Below are positions 23,124 to 34,979 of a stretch of DNA of 64,000 nt, piece after piece (the first letter of the stretch is position 1; the number at the start of each line of letters is the position of its first letter). The notes beneath the pieces are model-generated. The model had not been told where the DNA came from. It ran no database searches and saw only the letters and a program-made list of their open reading frames with translations. This stretch comes from Ceratodon purpureus. Lineage: Eukaryota > Streptophyta > Bryopsida > Pseudoditrichales > Ditrichaceae. A program made the translations under genes and the position numbers. The stretch spans positions 75,802,934-75,866,933 of the forward strand of contig CM026426.1 of NCBI GenBank assembly GCA_014871385.1, written 5' to 3'.

Positions 23124-25614
23124 TTTGAATTCAAAACTTCATATTTGCAAATGTCATGAAATGAGAATCCTTTTCCCGTTTGCAATTGACTTCCCTATCG
23201 TTTCCAGGGCCAGCAATGAAGTTGGTAGTTAGCCAACTGCCGCCATCTTCCTCTCAAGAAAAGCTGGGTTACCACTAAATCCAATCTAAAACCGCTCCCT
23301 TCCTCTCATCCGTCTCTTCCGTCTGCCTAACCCACAAAACTGCCCCACTTTTGCACTTAACTCTCATTGGCTATAAACCCTGCCAGGCTGCCCTTCCGAA
23401 GCTCAAAATCAAAAAAATGCAAAATTAGGGTTAAAAAATAGGAATTTTGTTTCAAAGTTTTTACCATAGCCACTCACCGACAAACCCTGCCTCCCCAAAA
23501 ATTTATAGTCCAAAATTCAAATTTTAAGCTATTAAATTACCGTGACCGGAATCGGTAAAAGCCGAATTGGTGGCCGTGGTCGTTTAGGGGTTAAAATCTA
23601 TATTTTGCATAGATGGTGTTGGATATGGAAATATATTCACTTTGGAAAATTTGGAGGAAAATGAATCATATACATTGCTTCACTGTAAGAAATTGAACTT
23701 AATATACAACTTCATAACTTTTGTAAGTATTTATCAAAATATCAGATTTTTTATTAAAATGTTGTCTATTAAAATGTTGTTCATTAAAATGTTTGTTACT
23801 AAAATGTTGCTTATTAAAATGTACATTAGAAAAAATTAATCTCATTATTTATTTTCTGATTATTATGAATTGCACCTTAAAGCAAACAAAGAGCCCCTCA
23901 TGCTTTTAAATTTAAGGTTTTGCTATATAAGATAGCTACATGGGGCATTATAAGTCGATTTCCTTCAATCATCCTATCACTATGACCATCTAAATTCTCA
24001 ATCAACAGTTTTAATTATCTATATCTCATTCAATTTCTTGAAGTTAGTATTTAATTTGAGTCTTATTAGGAAGATCTTGTCAAGCATTACTAGATGAACA
24101 TATTACAAACAAATTTTGAGTAAGTTTTAACCCTTGAAATTCCTTGACTGTAATCTCACAAAAAACCATGAAAAATACAGCATTTGGAAGTTGGAGAAGA
24201 AATAGCATGTTTTTTTAGTTTCTTCATCATTTAATCATAAGATCTAATACCCAACTTGGTTTTTCATGTGAGCACAAAATTTAAGAGCAAGATGACCATT
24301 AGATTTTTAGATTATAAGTATCAAAGGTGGAAAAGAAGATTTTTTGAGGTTCAGTCTAGTGACAAATTTGAACTTTAGAAATTAATATCTTTTTTTTGAA
24401 TGGATTAGAAATTGATTGAATAGCAAGGCCATGTTAACAATTGAGTTAAGTCTTCAAATATAAAACCCTGTAAGAAAAAAACTCATATCAATTTTTTCAT
24501 AAAACAATTACTAGAACTAGGTACAAAATGGAAGGAAATAGAAAATCATTTATAAGTTTGACATGAAATTGTAAAATGTCTTCAAATTGAGTTTCGAAAT
24601 GAGCTTCAAAGCTTTTATTTGCAAACTGCCCAAGAAACATATCTCCTCATAACTTTTATCCCATTGCTCAAAATGGGTAGATTTAAATCTTCAATTGTAG
24701 ATAAAGATCAACCAATCATTAATACAAAAAAAAAAAATTCTGAAAAAAAGTAAAAAAATAAAAAAATTCTTTCTACCTAATCTCGCTTCAAAAAGTTCAA
24801 ATGCTTATAACTTTTGCAATACTTATCGGAATGACGTGAAACAAAGTGCTACATGTAGAGTGTAGTTTTTGGAAACTACACTAAAATTTTCATTGAAAGT
24901 TATAAAATTATGAGGTCCCGGGAGGCTCCCCAAAAAGTGGAACGACCAGAAAATGATTGCTCCAAATCTTAGGGGTCAAACAAGACATGAACAATACATC
25001 ATGTTGATTTTTTAAGAATTTGCATCTCCTTCAATAGTCAAAGTATCAATGTGGTTCTAGGCTTTTTGAAAACAAATGAACAAGGGCTAAAAGTTGCATA
25101 CCTCACTCACAAGAATCAGTATGAAAAGTAAATATAGATTTTTGAGAATTTTAAAATTCAGAAGACACTATCTTCTTCAATATAGTTTTTTGTATTTTAT
25201 AACAACTACATGTTAAGGGCTATAAGATTGATACATTCTTTGATTGGTTTGAGCAAATTTGTGATTAAGTTATAACACTTTCAGTTTTAGGAGTATTACC
25301 ACTAGCAACACTAGAGTGGACTTTAGTAAGATGTAGACCGGTGGTAACCACTAGCCTACATGACCTTATACATAGAAACCCTGGGTTTAATGTCCCAACA
25401 CACAAACTAAACTCCCTATAAGTTCTTATCTGCACTAACTAAAATTACTGAATCACTTGGTACAAGAGACTACGAATTGCAGGACGTCATGCCTCTAGCA
25501 AAAATAGTGATGACTACTATTTCAATGAAGGAACATAATTTAGTTTCTTCAGCTGCGCAGTCTAGCAAAACTTTTAGAAATTATGCAAGTTGATTTTCTA
25601 CTTCGGTTGATGTG
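23124..25614. other. AT-rich gene-free DNA between MITE and LAX gene
   Basis: No credible coding frame on either strand. A short tandem run of AAAATGTTNNTTATT units lies at about 23755-23825. The interval includes the non-autonomous element at 24127-24975. A truncated end of the same family (TTTAGGGGTTAAAA) sits near 23583-23596. Confidence 0.5.
24127..24975. mobile_element. Non-autonomous element, family A, copy 1
   Basis: The left end TTTTAACCCTTGAAATTCC is mirrored at the right end by AAATCTTAGGGGTCAAA. The interior shares AATCATAAGATCT, then AACTTG and a CATTAGATTTTTAGATTATAAG...CAAAG block with the elements at 34119-34979 and 40914-41897. The right flank reads CA where the other two copies have TA. 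No coding capacity. Confidence 0.55.
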
Positions 25615-28121
25615 CTAGCTTGTCTGTGGACACTGATAGCAAGCGGTAAACACACCGAAGTCCCAAATCTGTTTAATAAAAGTGATAATACTTGCCCAGC
25701 CACCAAAGCCAATCCCCACGGCTACCATCCACAAAATCACAAAGATGTTCACCATGTATACGGCCGTCCAGGAAGGCAGAAAGAACGGTGGTTTCTCCAC
25801 AGATGGCTGTCATCACCACCAACAAAACCATGTTATAACAAAATCATTTTATAACTAATCATTTTATTGTAACAAAATCCTTCTATAACTAATTATGCTA
25901 ATTAGGAAGATTGTACTGTAGTTAATCATGTATGAAAATCAATTATAATAAATCATGTCATAACTAATTAGGAAGATCATGATGACTCTGATTGATTAAA
26001 CGGCTGCATCCAAGGAGGGCATGAGAAAATTAGTTCGAGGATGAGATGATTACCGCTCGCATAGATGAGTTGCGGAAGTAAACCATGTGCGCCAGGCAGG
26101 GAATTATGTACACAGTGAAGGTGACAAGCATGCAGCCCACCACGGAGTTGATGGAGCCGAAGAAAGGGAAGGCGATGGCGAGGAACCAGATGAGGAGAAT
26201 GATGGGCAACCGACAGGACGCCCGCAACAGCATGTTGTTCTCCTGGTGCACGCCGAGGATCTTCTCCCACACGAAGTACATCGGCGTCACCGCAAAACCC
26301 ACCGTTATAAACTGCATCACACAGGCCATGTTTGTCAATCCTTTTGCCTCTAGAACCTGGACAGAGGAATACTTGATCAGGGAGCGTTGATGATTTAGAG
26401 TTCCTGATGCTGCTACCTGATGGATGATCATAAGGAGAACGGCGACGTCCCGGGCAGGGGACTTGGGCAGCAACGAAAGTGCATTTGAGTTCTCCAGCAG
26501 AGCATCTCCGGATGACCAGTAGATGGCCATAGACGATGGAATGGTCAATGTGAAGATGTAGAGAGTTGCGAACAAGTAGACGTACTTGAACTTTACGGGT
26601 CTATACATCGCATGCACGATTTCCCTGCAAAAGGAGAACATCCTCGATCAACCTACTTTCAATAAATCCCACCACCACACCAGGTTTAGCTCTGACACGA
26701 TCAAGAATTGTTTACACCTAAAATTGGTAAGATTTTTCTTACACGGTAGCAGCATGGCTCCCGAATGAGTACAGGATGTTGGTGGCGCCAGTGAAGTAGA
26801 GGACCAAAGAATTGGGGCCGTCATGAGTTGCTCCTGGCGCCTACACTTGGGAAAAAAGCATCATCGACAGTCCAGAGTGTGAGATATACTACAAACGCAC
26901 ATCCTAAACTGGCCAAACAGAACCACAAGATCGCTTCATGATAATGGATCACGAAGTTTAAGTCTCAATCAACAGGGATGTGATTAGGGGTGGCTGTGCA
27001 CCTGACCATAAACGAGGGCAGAGACCGTCGTGTACCAGGACGTGTATGTGATCGTAATAACGCCGAAGACTGACCATAGGCGGTAGTTTCGAAACGAGGG
27101 AATCCAGATGGTCACTAAACAACAAGCACCAAAAATGTACGTCCATTCTCGCTTGCTAAGGTCGTCGTTCACCAAATATATGTTGCTGCAAACAAAGAAT
27201 CATGACCATGAGTTGCATTCGCACGTCAGGTCTTTGCCTAACCGTGGTCATACGTAGACTCTAAAGTTCCATGCAAGGCCATGCCATTAATTCTTCAAGA
27301 CATTTACGCATGCCGGGATAGCTTCAAAGTGCATTCAATTGTCACAGACGAGCGATCAAATTGAAATTTGGGATCGCAGTTAGGGCATCCTTACCTTCCA
27401 CAAGCAATGAGCTGGGTGATGGCCGTGAAGAGAAGATAGGCGCAATTGAACGCCAGGCCCACGTGCTTCCATTTCTTCCCTAGTAATCCGTCCAGTACCT
27501 CGAACCACTGCAATGATAACCATGACATGAATTAGCTTGTCAACCTCGAGATAGCGATCAAGAAAAAGACTTGAGTGCCTGCAACGACGTTGCATTATTC
27601 TAGGTTGAGAGTAGACAAACCCCGTACCTGTATGACATAAGTTTTGAAAGTATGCCCCTCTCGCTCCATGCGTGTGCGATGCTCCATGTACAGCCATGAG
27701 ATCATATAACACGCCCAACAGCCCACAATGCCGTAGAACAATTGTAGCGCCACTCCAGACGCGTACCCGAGCTGAGCGAACGACGTCGGCAACGTCAACA
27801 GCACTTGTACTATCTGCACTCACCAGTTCTCTCTGAGATATCATTTTGCACTGTTCTTGCTCCTCGCTCTGCAACAACACGATCATCCTCACATCTAACC
27901 TAATTCGTGACAGTGGCCAATTTCTAGAGGGTTAGCTTTACCTGATTAGAGGTGGCGCTGAACCAGGCATCGTAGATAGAGGGGCCCTGAAACAGCAGGA
28001 TGCTGAGGCGGCCTTTCACAATTGGGTCAGGGATGTTCGTCCGCGCACACTCAAGCCTCTCATGCAACTCCTCCATCTCCCCATAGCTCCCTGACAGCCT
28101 AGCTTCGCTTGCAATCTTCAT
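25615..28121 (-). CDS. LAX: AUX1/LAX-type auxin influx carrier
   Basis: Proton-coupled auxin uptake permease of the plasma membrane, amino acid/auxin permease family. Eight exons with GT-AG borders: 28121-27942, 27813-27628, 27507-27395, 27185-27002, 26840-26743, 26624-26417, 26311-26054 and 25806-25615. They add to 1419 bases, 472 residues, close to the usual 480-490. Family signatures occur throughout: SIYDAWFSATSNQ, QVLLTLPTSFAQLGYASG, TYVIQWFEVLDGLLGK, LIACGSNIYLVND, EWTYIFGACC, LVLYFTGATNIL, VEIVHAMYRPVKFKYVYLFA, FAVTPMYFVWEKILG, FLAIAFPFFGSINS and EKPPFFLPSWTAVYMVN, ending CYQCPQTS. About ten hydrophobic segments are expected. It is divergent at several usually invariant places (ATHDGPNS; VHQENNMLLRASCRLP) and has a short N-terminus, so it is a diverged paralogue or from a distant lineage. 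The start ATG at 28121 is the first in frame. Confidence 0.93.
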
Positions 28122-28846
28122 CCGACTCTCTCAAGGACCACCACTACGGAGGCTAAATTGCAGCCTCTCAAGCGATTAAGGAAACGAACTTGATCAACCT
28201 GAATCACCCTAATTCATATGATCAAAAGCCCAGCCCTAAGAGATTTTCTCTGTACACAATACTTAGATAATCCAGAGGGATCCGAATTCGCTGGTCGAGG
28301 CCTCATGCAAATTGTTCTAATCCTGAAGGTGTTCCTATGATAGGACCAAAATCATACTCGAGGTGATCGGTAATCCCCGGAGTCACGAACTCCAGGCTCG
28401 GAATTCAAACATCACTCATGCTCATCGGCTTCGGAACCATGACATTCACGGTCACCGACAAGAAGTACCATTCCAGGATCATCAGCATTACGAATCTGCA
28501 ACGCGCGTCCTCACATGCACCACGAGCTCCATCTAAAATTGCCCATCCGCACCCTACTCTTCACTAGAAAGAAAACACGCAACGAAACCATCATGATCAA
28601 CGTCCCCCTGCACAGCTTAGATGGTTCTTAAACTCAGACACGCAACAACAACTCAGAATACTGAATCGATTTACCGCAAACACCCCTATGCCGGAGCAGC
28701 TTCCAAAACGAGGTTCCAGTGCCACTACTAGGATTCCCGGCCGTGGCATCGTTCTAGGGTACTGCTTTTCTCGAGGCATTCAAATACAGTGGGAGCCCGG
28801 GCGATAAACCTCACCCTCGCCTTAAGCTGTCTTCCACCTGGCTTTA
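28122..28846. promoter_or_regulatory. 5' flank of the LAX gene
   Basis: Probable 5' UTR and proximal promoter of the LAX gene. No coding frame and no clear TATA box assignable. A MITE sits at its distal end. Confidence 0.4.
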
Positions 28847-29177
28847 AGGTAGAGATGGGTATTCCCGTGAGGCTTCTAATTCCGTGGCCTATCAGTGCAC
28901 CAATATCTGAGCAGACACCACACTCAGCAGATTGTATAACCTATCATGTTCTCCATGCAAGAATATTTGTATTGCATATACCTACTCACGGAAATAGTGG
29001 TCTACAATGTTGCACTTCAAATATTCATGAAAATTTGATAAATTTCAAAAAAAATATTAAAAAATCAGATTTGTGATTTTTGACCTAACTTCTATTTGTA
29101 TAAATTTTATCCCCATAGTTTTCTCAATCCCAAATATGTTGAATGGCTTAAACTGACGGGAATACCCATCTCTACCT
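28847..29177. mobile_element. 331-bp MITE with 22-bp perfect inverted repeats and TA flanks
   Basis: The left end starts AGGTAGAGATGGGTATTCCC (plus GT) at 28847. The right end is its exact reverse complement, finishing at 29177. TA dinucleotides flank both sides (28845-28846 and 29178-29179), the target duplication expected for Tc1/mariner-type transposition. The interior is AT-rich without a reading frame. It lies about 0.7 kb upstream of the LAX start codon. Confidence 0.85.
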
Positions 29178-29443
29178 TATGTACTGGCGGTCCTAAAAAG
29201 ATAATATTGACATTTACAAAATATTGTGTCCCGTTTCACACTTGACGACACCGAGCGGGCTGTACACTGTATCGGATGGTATTAGCTAAGCATATGCCGT
29301 TCACACATACGGATGTTACATCAACTTTACGCCGTAATTGTGAGGATAAGGATCATTACCTGGACGAGCGTTCAGATATGACAGGGGGTGTTTGCAAAAA
29401 TTATTACCTTGTCTTTTCACGGGAACAAGTTGTCTGCTGTCAA

Positions 29444-29734
29444 GGCCTTCTCTCCCCTGTCGCAGCCCTTGTTCTTTTTGAGGGTCCTGTGCAATTGCAT
29501 TGGGAGGGCTCTTGATTCTCATTTTTTCGTGTCAATGTAGAAGTTCTGGTGCGGGCGTTGTGAGAAATCTGAGCGCCTTTGTCGTCACGGCCTATCTTCC
29601 CCTGTCGCAGCCCTTGTTTTTATGAGGGTCCTCTGGAATTGCAGTAGTGAGGGCTCCTGATCGTCATTTCTTCGTCGTCACTGTAGACGTGTTGGTGCGG
29701 CGTTGTGAGAAATCAGTGCGCGTTTGTCCAGGGT
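29444..29734. repeat. Two-copy tandem repeat, 145-bp unit
   Basis: GGCCTTCTCTCCCCTGTCGC at 29444 and GGCCTATCTTCCCCTGTCGC at 29589 begin two units of 145 bases. Both include CAGCCCTTGTT, GAGGGTCCT, GGAGGGCTC-like and GTTGTGAGAAATC segments. It lies just upstream of the Harbinger-like gene, perhaps in its leader or in the subterminal region of that element. Confidence 0.75.
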
Positions 29735-30075
29735 TTCGTTGCGGCCCTCTCGCATTTCTTTGACTGTGCTATTCGTGAGGGGTTGGTCGGGTTGGTCTGG
29801 TGGAAGAGTGGGTTCCACAGATGACGAAGGGTTTTCTACTGTAGTCTCCAATTTCGCTCAATCGTGTGGACTTGAGCAACCTCGTTGCGCTGCTCACAAG
29901 GTGGCTGTTGGCTGAGCCTCGTGAAGTTGTTCAGAAGGTGTTCACTATGCATCCCCAGTAACGCGACGGTGTCTGGTGAGTGATTATCAGCACTTCCCCA
30001 TTCTGTTGCGTTATTTTTTTTTTTCCTTTAATGTCATTTCCTAAATTCGGCTTGTTTGTGGCAGGGGGTTATGGT

Positions 30076-31413
30076 ATGGATCCATTTGCAGAACCAAGAA
30101 CGTCTGTGGCCTTTAGTGCCTGGATCATGCTCCTGTTGCTTAAGATACAACAGAGTATCCAGGTACCAATGCTTCCGGCTGTTGAAGAGGAATCGGATGA
30201 TGGATTGACTGCCATTGTCCGTAATCTTGATGAGTCCTCCTCTCATGCACATGATCTGGTTCGTTCTACCCTACACAGTTATAGGTTGTTCACCAATTTC
30301 AGTTTTTTTGATGATGAATTACGGTATTGGGTGAAATCCAGATCAACGACATGGTTTTCTCGGTTCCTGGTAGAACAATACGATAACACTCGGTGGATTT
30401 CGATGTTTCAAATGACCAAATTGGCTGTCTTTGCTTTATCGGACTTGTTGAGACCGCATGTGGAGAAAGCAAATACAAAATACAGGGTGGCCATTCCGGT
30501 ACTCATTCGGGTTTGTTGCACCTTGTTCAAGCTAACGCATGGAGCCAATTTCACGGTCTGTAGTGAGGTATTTGCAAGAGGCCGTAGTACTGTGTCGACT
30601 GTCTTACGTGGGGTTGTCCATGCCATTAACGACACACAGAGGCATGAAATTCTTGGCCGAATGGTGAGCATTTACGAGAGATGCAAGGTAAATTCCAATC
30701 TCTTTGTGGATTGCCTAGGGGCAATTGATGGCATGCATGTGCATATCTCAAAGCCTCAGTACCTCCTCGCCAATCACTACTATTTTAAATCCGGTGGTTA
30801 CACCATCAATTGCCAAGCGGTAGTTGACAGCGAGAAGCGGTTTATAGACTTGTATTTGGGTATGCTGGGAAGCACTAATGACTCTCGAATGCTGAGGCGT
30901 TCTTCTCTATACAATTTGGCCTCCCATCGGCAGCTGATGGAGGCTGGGCACAGTGTTGATGGATTCATGCCATATATTTTCGGAGACTTCGGGTACCTAC
31001 TATTTCCATGGCTCATGGTACCTCACAAAACGCAAGGACAACTCACTGTGGCCGAGACTCTGTTCAACAAAAAGCTTCGTCGTGGGCGTTGTGTGGGGGA
31101 AAATGCTTTTGGCATACTCAAGCAAACGTTCACGGAAGTGTTGAACAAATCTGAGTTGCATTTGACATTCCTCTCTGATGTCGTTCTTTGTTGTCCTATT
31201 CTCCACAATGTGCTTCACGGGCAGTCTCATGCAGATGTGGAGGAGCTTCTAGAGATTCTCCGAAATGAAGGTCTTGAAGGATGTGTGGACGACGAAGAGG
31301 GAAGGCTTGCAGACGTACCTGCAGTGGATGACGACGATGTCGCACAAGAGGAGGCAAGTGCAAAGAGAACAGCAATCGGTTTACACTTGACAATGCAAAA
31401 GCATGCACAGTGA
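30076..31413 (+). CDS. PIF/Harbinger-type transposase (HARBI1-like, DDE_Tnp_4)
   Basis: An uninterrupted frame from the ATG at 30076 (445 residues) follows a likely splice acceptor TTTGTGGCAG at 30064. The DDE signature of Harbinger transposases is clear: LGAIDGMHVHI (first Asp, about 30727), YLGMLGSTNDSRML (second Asp, about 30880), FGDFGYLLFPWLM, then RRGRCVGENAFGILK (Glu, about 31100) and LHNVLHG. An N-terminal Thr/Ser-rich region with TVCSEVFARGRSTVSTVL is the helix-turn-helix-like segment typical of the group. Length matches the family. The C-terminus is acidic. It is convergent with a Myb/SANT-like gene at 31606-33075, the usual two-gene make-up of PIF/Harbinger elements. Terminal repeats were not found. 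Confidence 0.92.
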   Translation: MDPFAEPRTSVAFSAWIMLLLLKIQQSIQVPMLPAVEEESDDGLTAIVRNLDESSSHAHDLVRSTLHSYRLFTNFSFFDDELRYWVKSRSTTWFSRFLVEQYDNTRWISMFQMTKLAVFALSDLLRPHVEKANTKYRVAIPVLIRVCCTLFKLTHGANFTVCSEVFARGRSTVSTVLRGVVHAINDTQRHEILGRMVSIYERCKVNSNLFVDCLGAIDGMHVHISKPQYLLANHYYFKSGGYTINCQAVVDSEKRFIDLYLGMLGSTNDSRMLRRSSLYNLASHRQLMEAGHSVDGFMPYIFGDFGYLLFPWLMVPHKTQGQLTVAETLFNKKLRRGRCVGENAFGILKQTFTEVLNKSELHLTFLSDVVLCCPILHNVLHGQSHADVEELLEILRNEGLEGCVDDEEGRLADVPAVDDDDVAQEEASAKRTAIGLHLTMQKHAQ

Positions 31414-31605
31414 TTGCAAGAACATCAGGTAAAATGGGTCACTCTACATGCTCACTGATGTTTTTTTTTTTTTTTCATGATAGCCAGACACAAATCATCA
31501 TAAATCATTTCAATTGGTAACACATGGGTCACCGTTTCTCATTTCCCTTCTGCTAAAACATTTTTTTGAACTTGCACTGCAGGCTAAATTCAACGTAGCT
31601 AATGA

Positions 31606-33075
31606 CTACAGCTCATGGGGGTTGTTGTGCCCTGAAGCTGGTTGGCCACTTCCATGGGCCAGGTCAACCCCTGCATTCTGCTCCTTCTCTGCGCTTTGGT
31701 CAGTAATGGCACTCTGTTCCGAGCTGTCTCTCTCAAAACCCCCGCTGTTCATAAAAATTCCTCCAAATCTACTTGAGCGGTTGCTGTGAACATGTGGGAG
31801 CTCCGTTGGCCTGGCAACATACTCTTGTGTAGCAGAAATGATGTTCGTAGTAGCATAGAAGTCAGCAGTTTCTTTACCTTTAGGGTTGTTGGAAGGCTTT
31901 GCAGCTGAAGCCTGTGCTTCTCCCGCAGACATGTTCAGTCCATGCCCAAGCACAGTGGACAACTGTGCGAGGCAGTGGACCATTTCCTCTTGTTTCATAA
32001 TGGCTAAACGAGCATTTTCATTAGCAGCTGTTGCGTGCTCATACATTCTTCTATCCTTTTCACGTTGATACTCCATCTGCTCGGAGAACAATCTCAATTG
32101 TACTTCAATCTTAGACCGCTCAAATTCGCGGCTTGCTTCCGCTATGTTCTGCATTTGAGCGGCCATAACTGCGCCAATTGACTTTGTAGCCTCTCCAATC
32201 ACTGCGTGTCCGCTGACATTCTTCCTACGTACACCGGTATTTCCCGGACGTCTGTTCAGAGCAGAGAGCGAGTTCTCTGAAGAACTTAAAACCTATGGCA
32301 TGATGCCTCCTGGTACACCGTTAAATGGCTTGCAGCTTGGACTACCGGAATTGTCTACTGGCCTGGAACTTGGGCTGCCGGTATTGCCTTGTGAAGCTAC
32401 CCTGCCTGCAGGCATGTAACTCGATCGCAGGGGGGACTGGGACGGTGACGAATCCTCCATGGTATCTGCAGGCTCCTGCTGAGACATCTCAAACGGGTCG
32501 TCAATATCACGTTCAGAGTCTCCATTGTTGTTGTCTTCCGACATTTCCTGTTGTGGAGCAGAGTAGTTCACATCTGTTGGTGATAAGAGATCTCGAACAT
32601 GAGGCGGTTGAATTTGAGGGCGTTGTCTAAACCATTTATGAATGGCGTTGAAGATGTCTTGTGAAAACTGCCGTGGTAGTCCCTCTGCCTTGCGGTCCGC
32701 TGAGTCCAGTTCCCAAAAATCCGTTACGTTCCTCCCTGTGCAACACATATAGTCAGCAATGCGTTTATAATCGGGAATTAATTGATTCCATTTTGTCTTA
32801 TAAGCGGGACCATCTCTCGAACATGGAGAGTAACCAGAACGCATGACATGTTGAGAGACACGGAGCCACTTGCTCGTGTCGGGAGTCATGAGGTCCCGTC
32901 CATCCACACTGTCCAGCTCTTCAAGGAACATGTTTTGCTTTGCTTCGATAAAAAAAAAAATCTCATGGTTCAACCAGTTCGGTCCCTGGTCCTTTCGTGC
33001 TCGCTTTCGTCGAGGACCACCAGTCGGTGTAGTTGGCAACTGTGGTGGCCGGCTCCCAAGAAGTGACCCTCGCAT
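31606..33075 (-). pseudogene. Myb/SANT-like (trihelix) partner of the Harbinger transposase, one TAG
   Basis: DNA-binding accessory protein of a PIF/Harbinger element. From the ATG at 33075 a basic stretch (RRKRARKDQG) leads into a trihelix/Myb-SANT-like domain: NWLNHEIFFFIEAKQN...KWLRVSQHV...TKWNQLIPDYKRIADY...FWELD. A Ser/Pro/Asp-rich linker follows. A TAG at 32293-32295 then interrupts the frame, but the same frame continues open to 31606 through a coiled-coil-like segment (REFERSKIEVQLRLFSEQME). Read through, the product would be about 489 residues. The stop may be a mutation, a sequencing error or an unseen splice. In the family, the Myb-like protein recruits the transposase to the element ends. 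Confidence 0.8.
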
Positions 33076-34118
33076 TCTCGGGGCGATAGGCACCCGATTC
33101 TGTCCTAGCGAGCCGAGAGGGAGCGAACCTACAATGTTGGTGTCATCACTTACTGATTACCTTGATTTCAATTCATCGAGTACTGTCAGCGGTACTTGGA
33201 ACTACAGGACTCTGTTCCTCGGAAATCTATTACAAGGTACATTGTCACAGAACACTCATGTTGGACTCAAGTAAATTGCAATGTATATGTGAAGTAGAGG
33301 CGACTGGAACTATGCAAAAGATTTTCAAATTCTCAGTCTAAACAGTGGAGAGGCAAATCTTACTAGGGGCATGGAGCGGCTTCTGAAGACGAAGGTGTGC
33401 GATTCCAGTGTTCTTTGCATTGCAAGGATATTCATTATCAGTCGATGCTTGCATTGCATGGAGGCCGAGAATTCACTTGGTGACGGCGTTGGAGAGATGG
33501 GCCTGGGAAAAAGCTGCGCTCTTTGAGGCCGATATTTACAGACCGCTCTTTCGTAATGTCCCAGTTGTAGCCATTTTACTTAAAAACGTGTGCTTTGTTC
33601 TAAAATGTTCTAAATCAGAAGATTTTCACTAAGTGCCCACTTATCCTTATCCCGGAGTTCTCTCTGAAGTGAAGTACTATAAAGTTGCTAATACCCGGTA
33701 TTATCCACTGCCACATACGCTGCCAGCTAGGCTCGGCAATTACTAAACCACGCTGGTGGGAACCCCATGGAAATAACAACCCCTAAGACCGTGCTTGAAT
33801 CGGCACCTACCTACAGGTGACAACACACCTTTAGGCCGCTTCAGACTGTGGCCAAACTTCGAGAGGAGAAGCCTCCCAACCAATGAAAATACAGAAAATC
33901 ACAAAGTTTCTCCTCTCCACCTTCACACTAAGGCCAAGGTCAAAAGGAGGTCGCCTCCAAAAAAGTTTGAGTGGGAGTATTTTGGGGAATTATGGCGCCA
34001 AGAGTTTCTCTTCTTGACCAAAGTTTGGGTCAAGCAAAATGCTCAATCCAAACTTTCATCGAGAAGAGAAACTTTTTTCCATAAAAATATGTGCATGAAG
34101 ACAAAGCTCATGGGCTAT
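33076..34118. other. Gene-free spacer right of the Harbinger pair
   Basis: No recognisable gene. A 108-residue open frame at 33795-34121 has a segment (GRFRLWPNFERRSLP) that resembles one encoded in inverted orientation at about 35355-35410, so it is probably debris of a repeat. Confidence 0.35.
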
Positions 34119-34979
34119 TAACCCCTAAAGTTCTGAGGGTATTTTTCTTCAAAACTGCCTCAAAACAGCCCCTCTTCAAAGCAAGGTGGATTCTGCAAAC
34201 TTGGGGTCTTATTTAGTACATCTAATCATAAGATCTTGTAGCTAACTTGTACGTCTACATGTCCACATAATCTCACGCACTCATTCCTCACCATTTGCAA
34301 GATCGTAACATTCAAAGTTGGAAAACATATTTTTTTTCCCTGCGTAAAAAGGGGATAGCAGAGTTTTGAAGGCCCAAAAAACCATTTTTAAAAGTAGATA
34401 TGGGATGAGTCTCTCCATATTCTTCTTCCTAAGTGAGTAAGGTACATCTTCAAAAAATATCATATTCAAAAACGTTGTGGAAGGTTGCTAAAAAAATCAT
34501 TTTCTGCTAGGGGGTATGCTGAAATTCACAAACGAAGGCCGTTTTTTGACAATAAAAATAGCATATGAAAATTTCTTGGATTGAAAATCCAAACAGTGGG
34601 AACATACTTTACTGCCTTCTCTATACATAGAAATTTTTATTTTTGAAAAATATCAAAATCTCAGTTTTTGGTGGAATTTCAAAGTTTCGTCTTTGAGCAG
34701 ATTTTGGCAATTTTGAGCAGTTTGGGGCAGAATTTGTTGCATTCACAGTGGCTGAGAGCTTGCCCAAAGTTTGGCTGAATGCCAGCTTTTGACACTCAAA
34801 ACCCCGTAACTTTTTTTCAATATGTTCAAAAAAAAAAAAAAAAAGTTGTACCCAAACCTCTTCAAAATGTCTACCTACATTAATTTTTTCAAAGATTTAC
34901 GAATAAAATTGGAATTCTAGGAACCTGCCCAAATTTTAAAAAAGCCCATTCCAGGACAATTGTCCTTCAGGGGTTAAAA
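34119..34979. mobile_element. Non-autonomous element, family A, copy 2
   Basis: The left end TTAACCCCTAAAGTTCTGAGG (34119 on) and the right end CTTCAGGGGTTAA (to about 34979) are inverted repeats. TA lies at both borders. The interior shares TCTAATCATAAGATCTTGTAG and CATTTGCAAGATCGTAACATTCAAAG with the copy at 40914. AT-rich, no gene. Confidence 0.65.

Noticed and set aside
26085-26390. Forward frames within the LAX locus
   Set aside because: Antisense to LAX exons 6-7, which match the family residue by residue.
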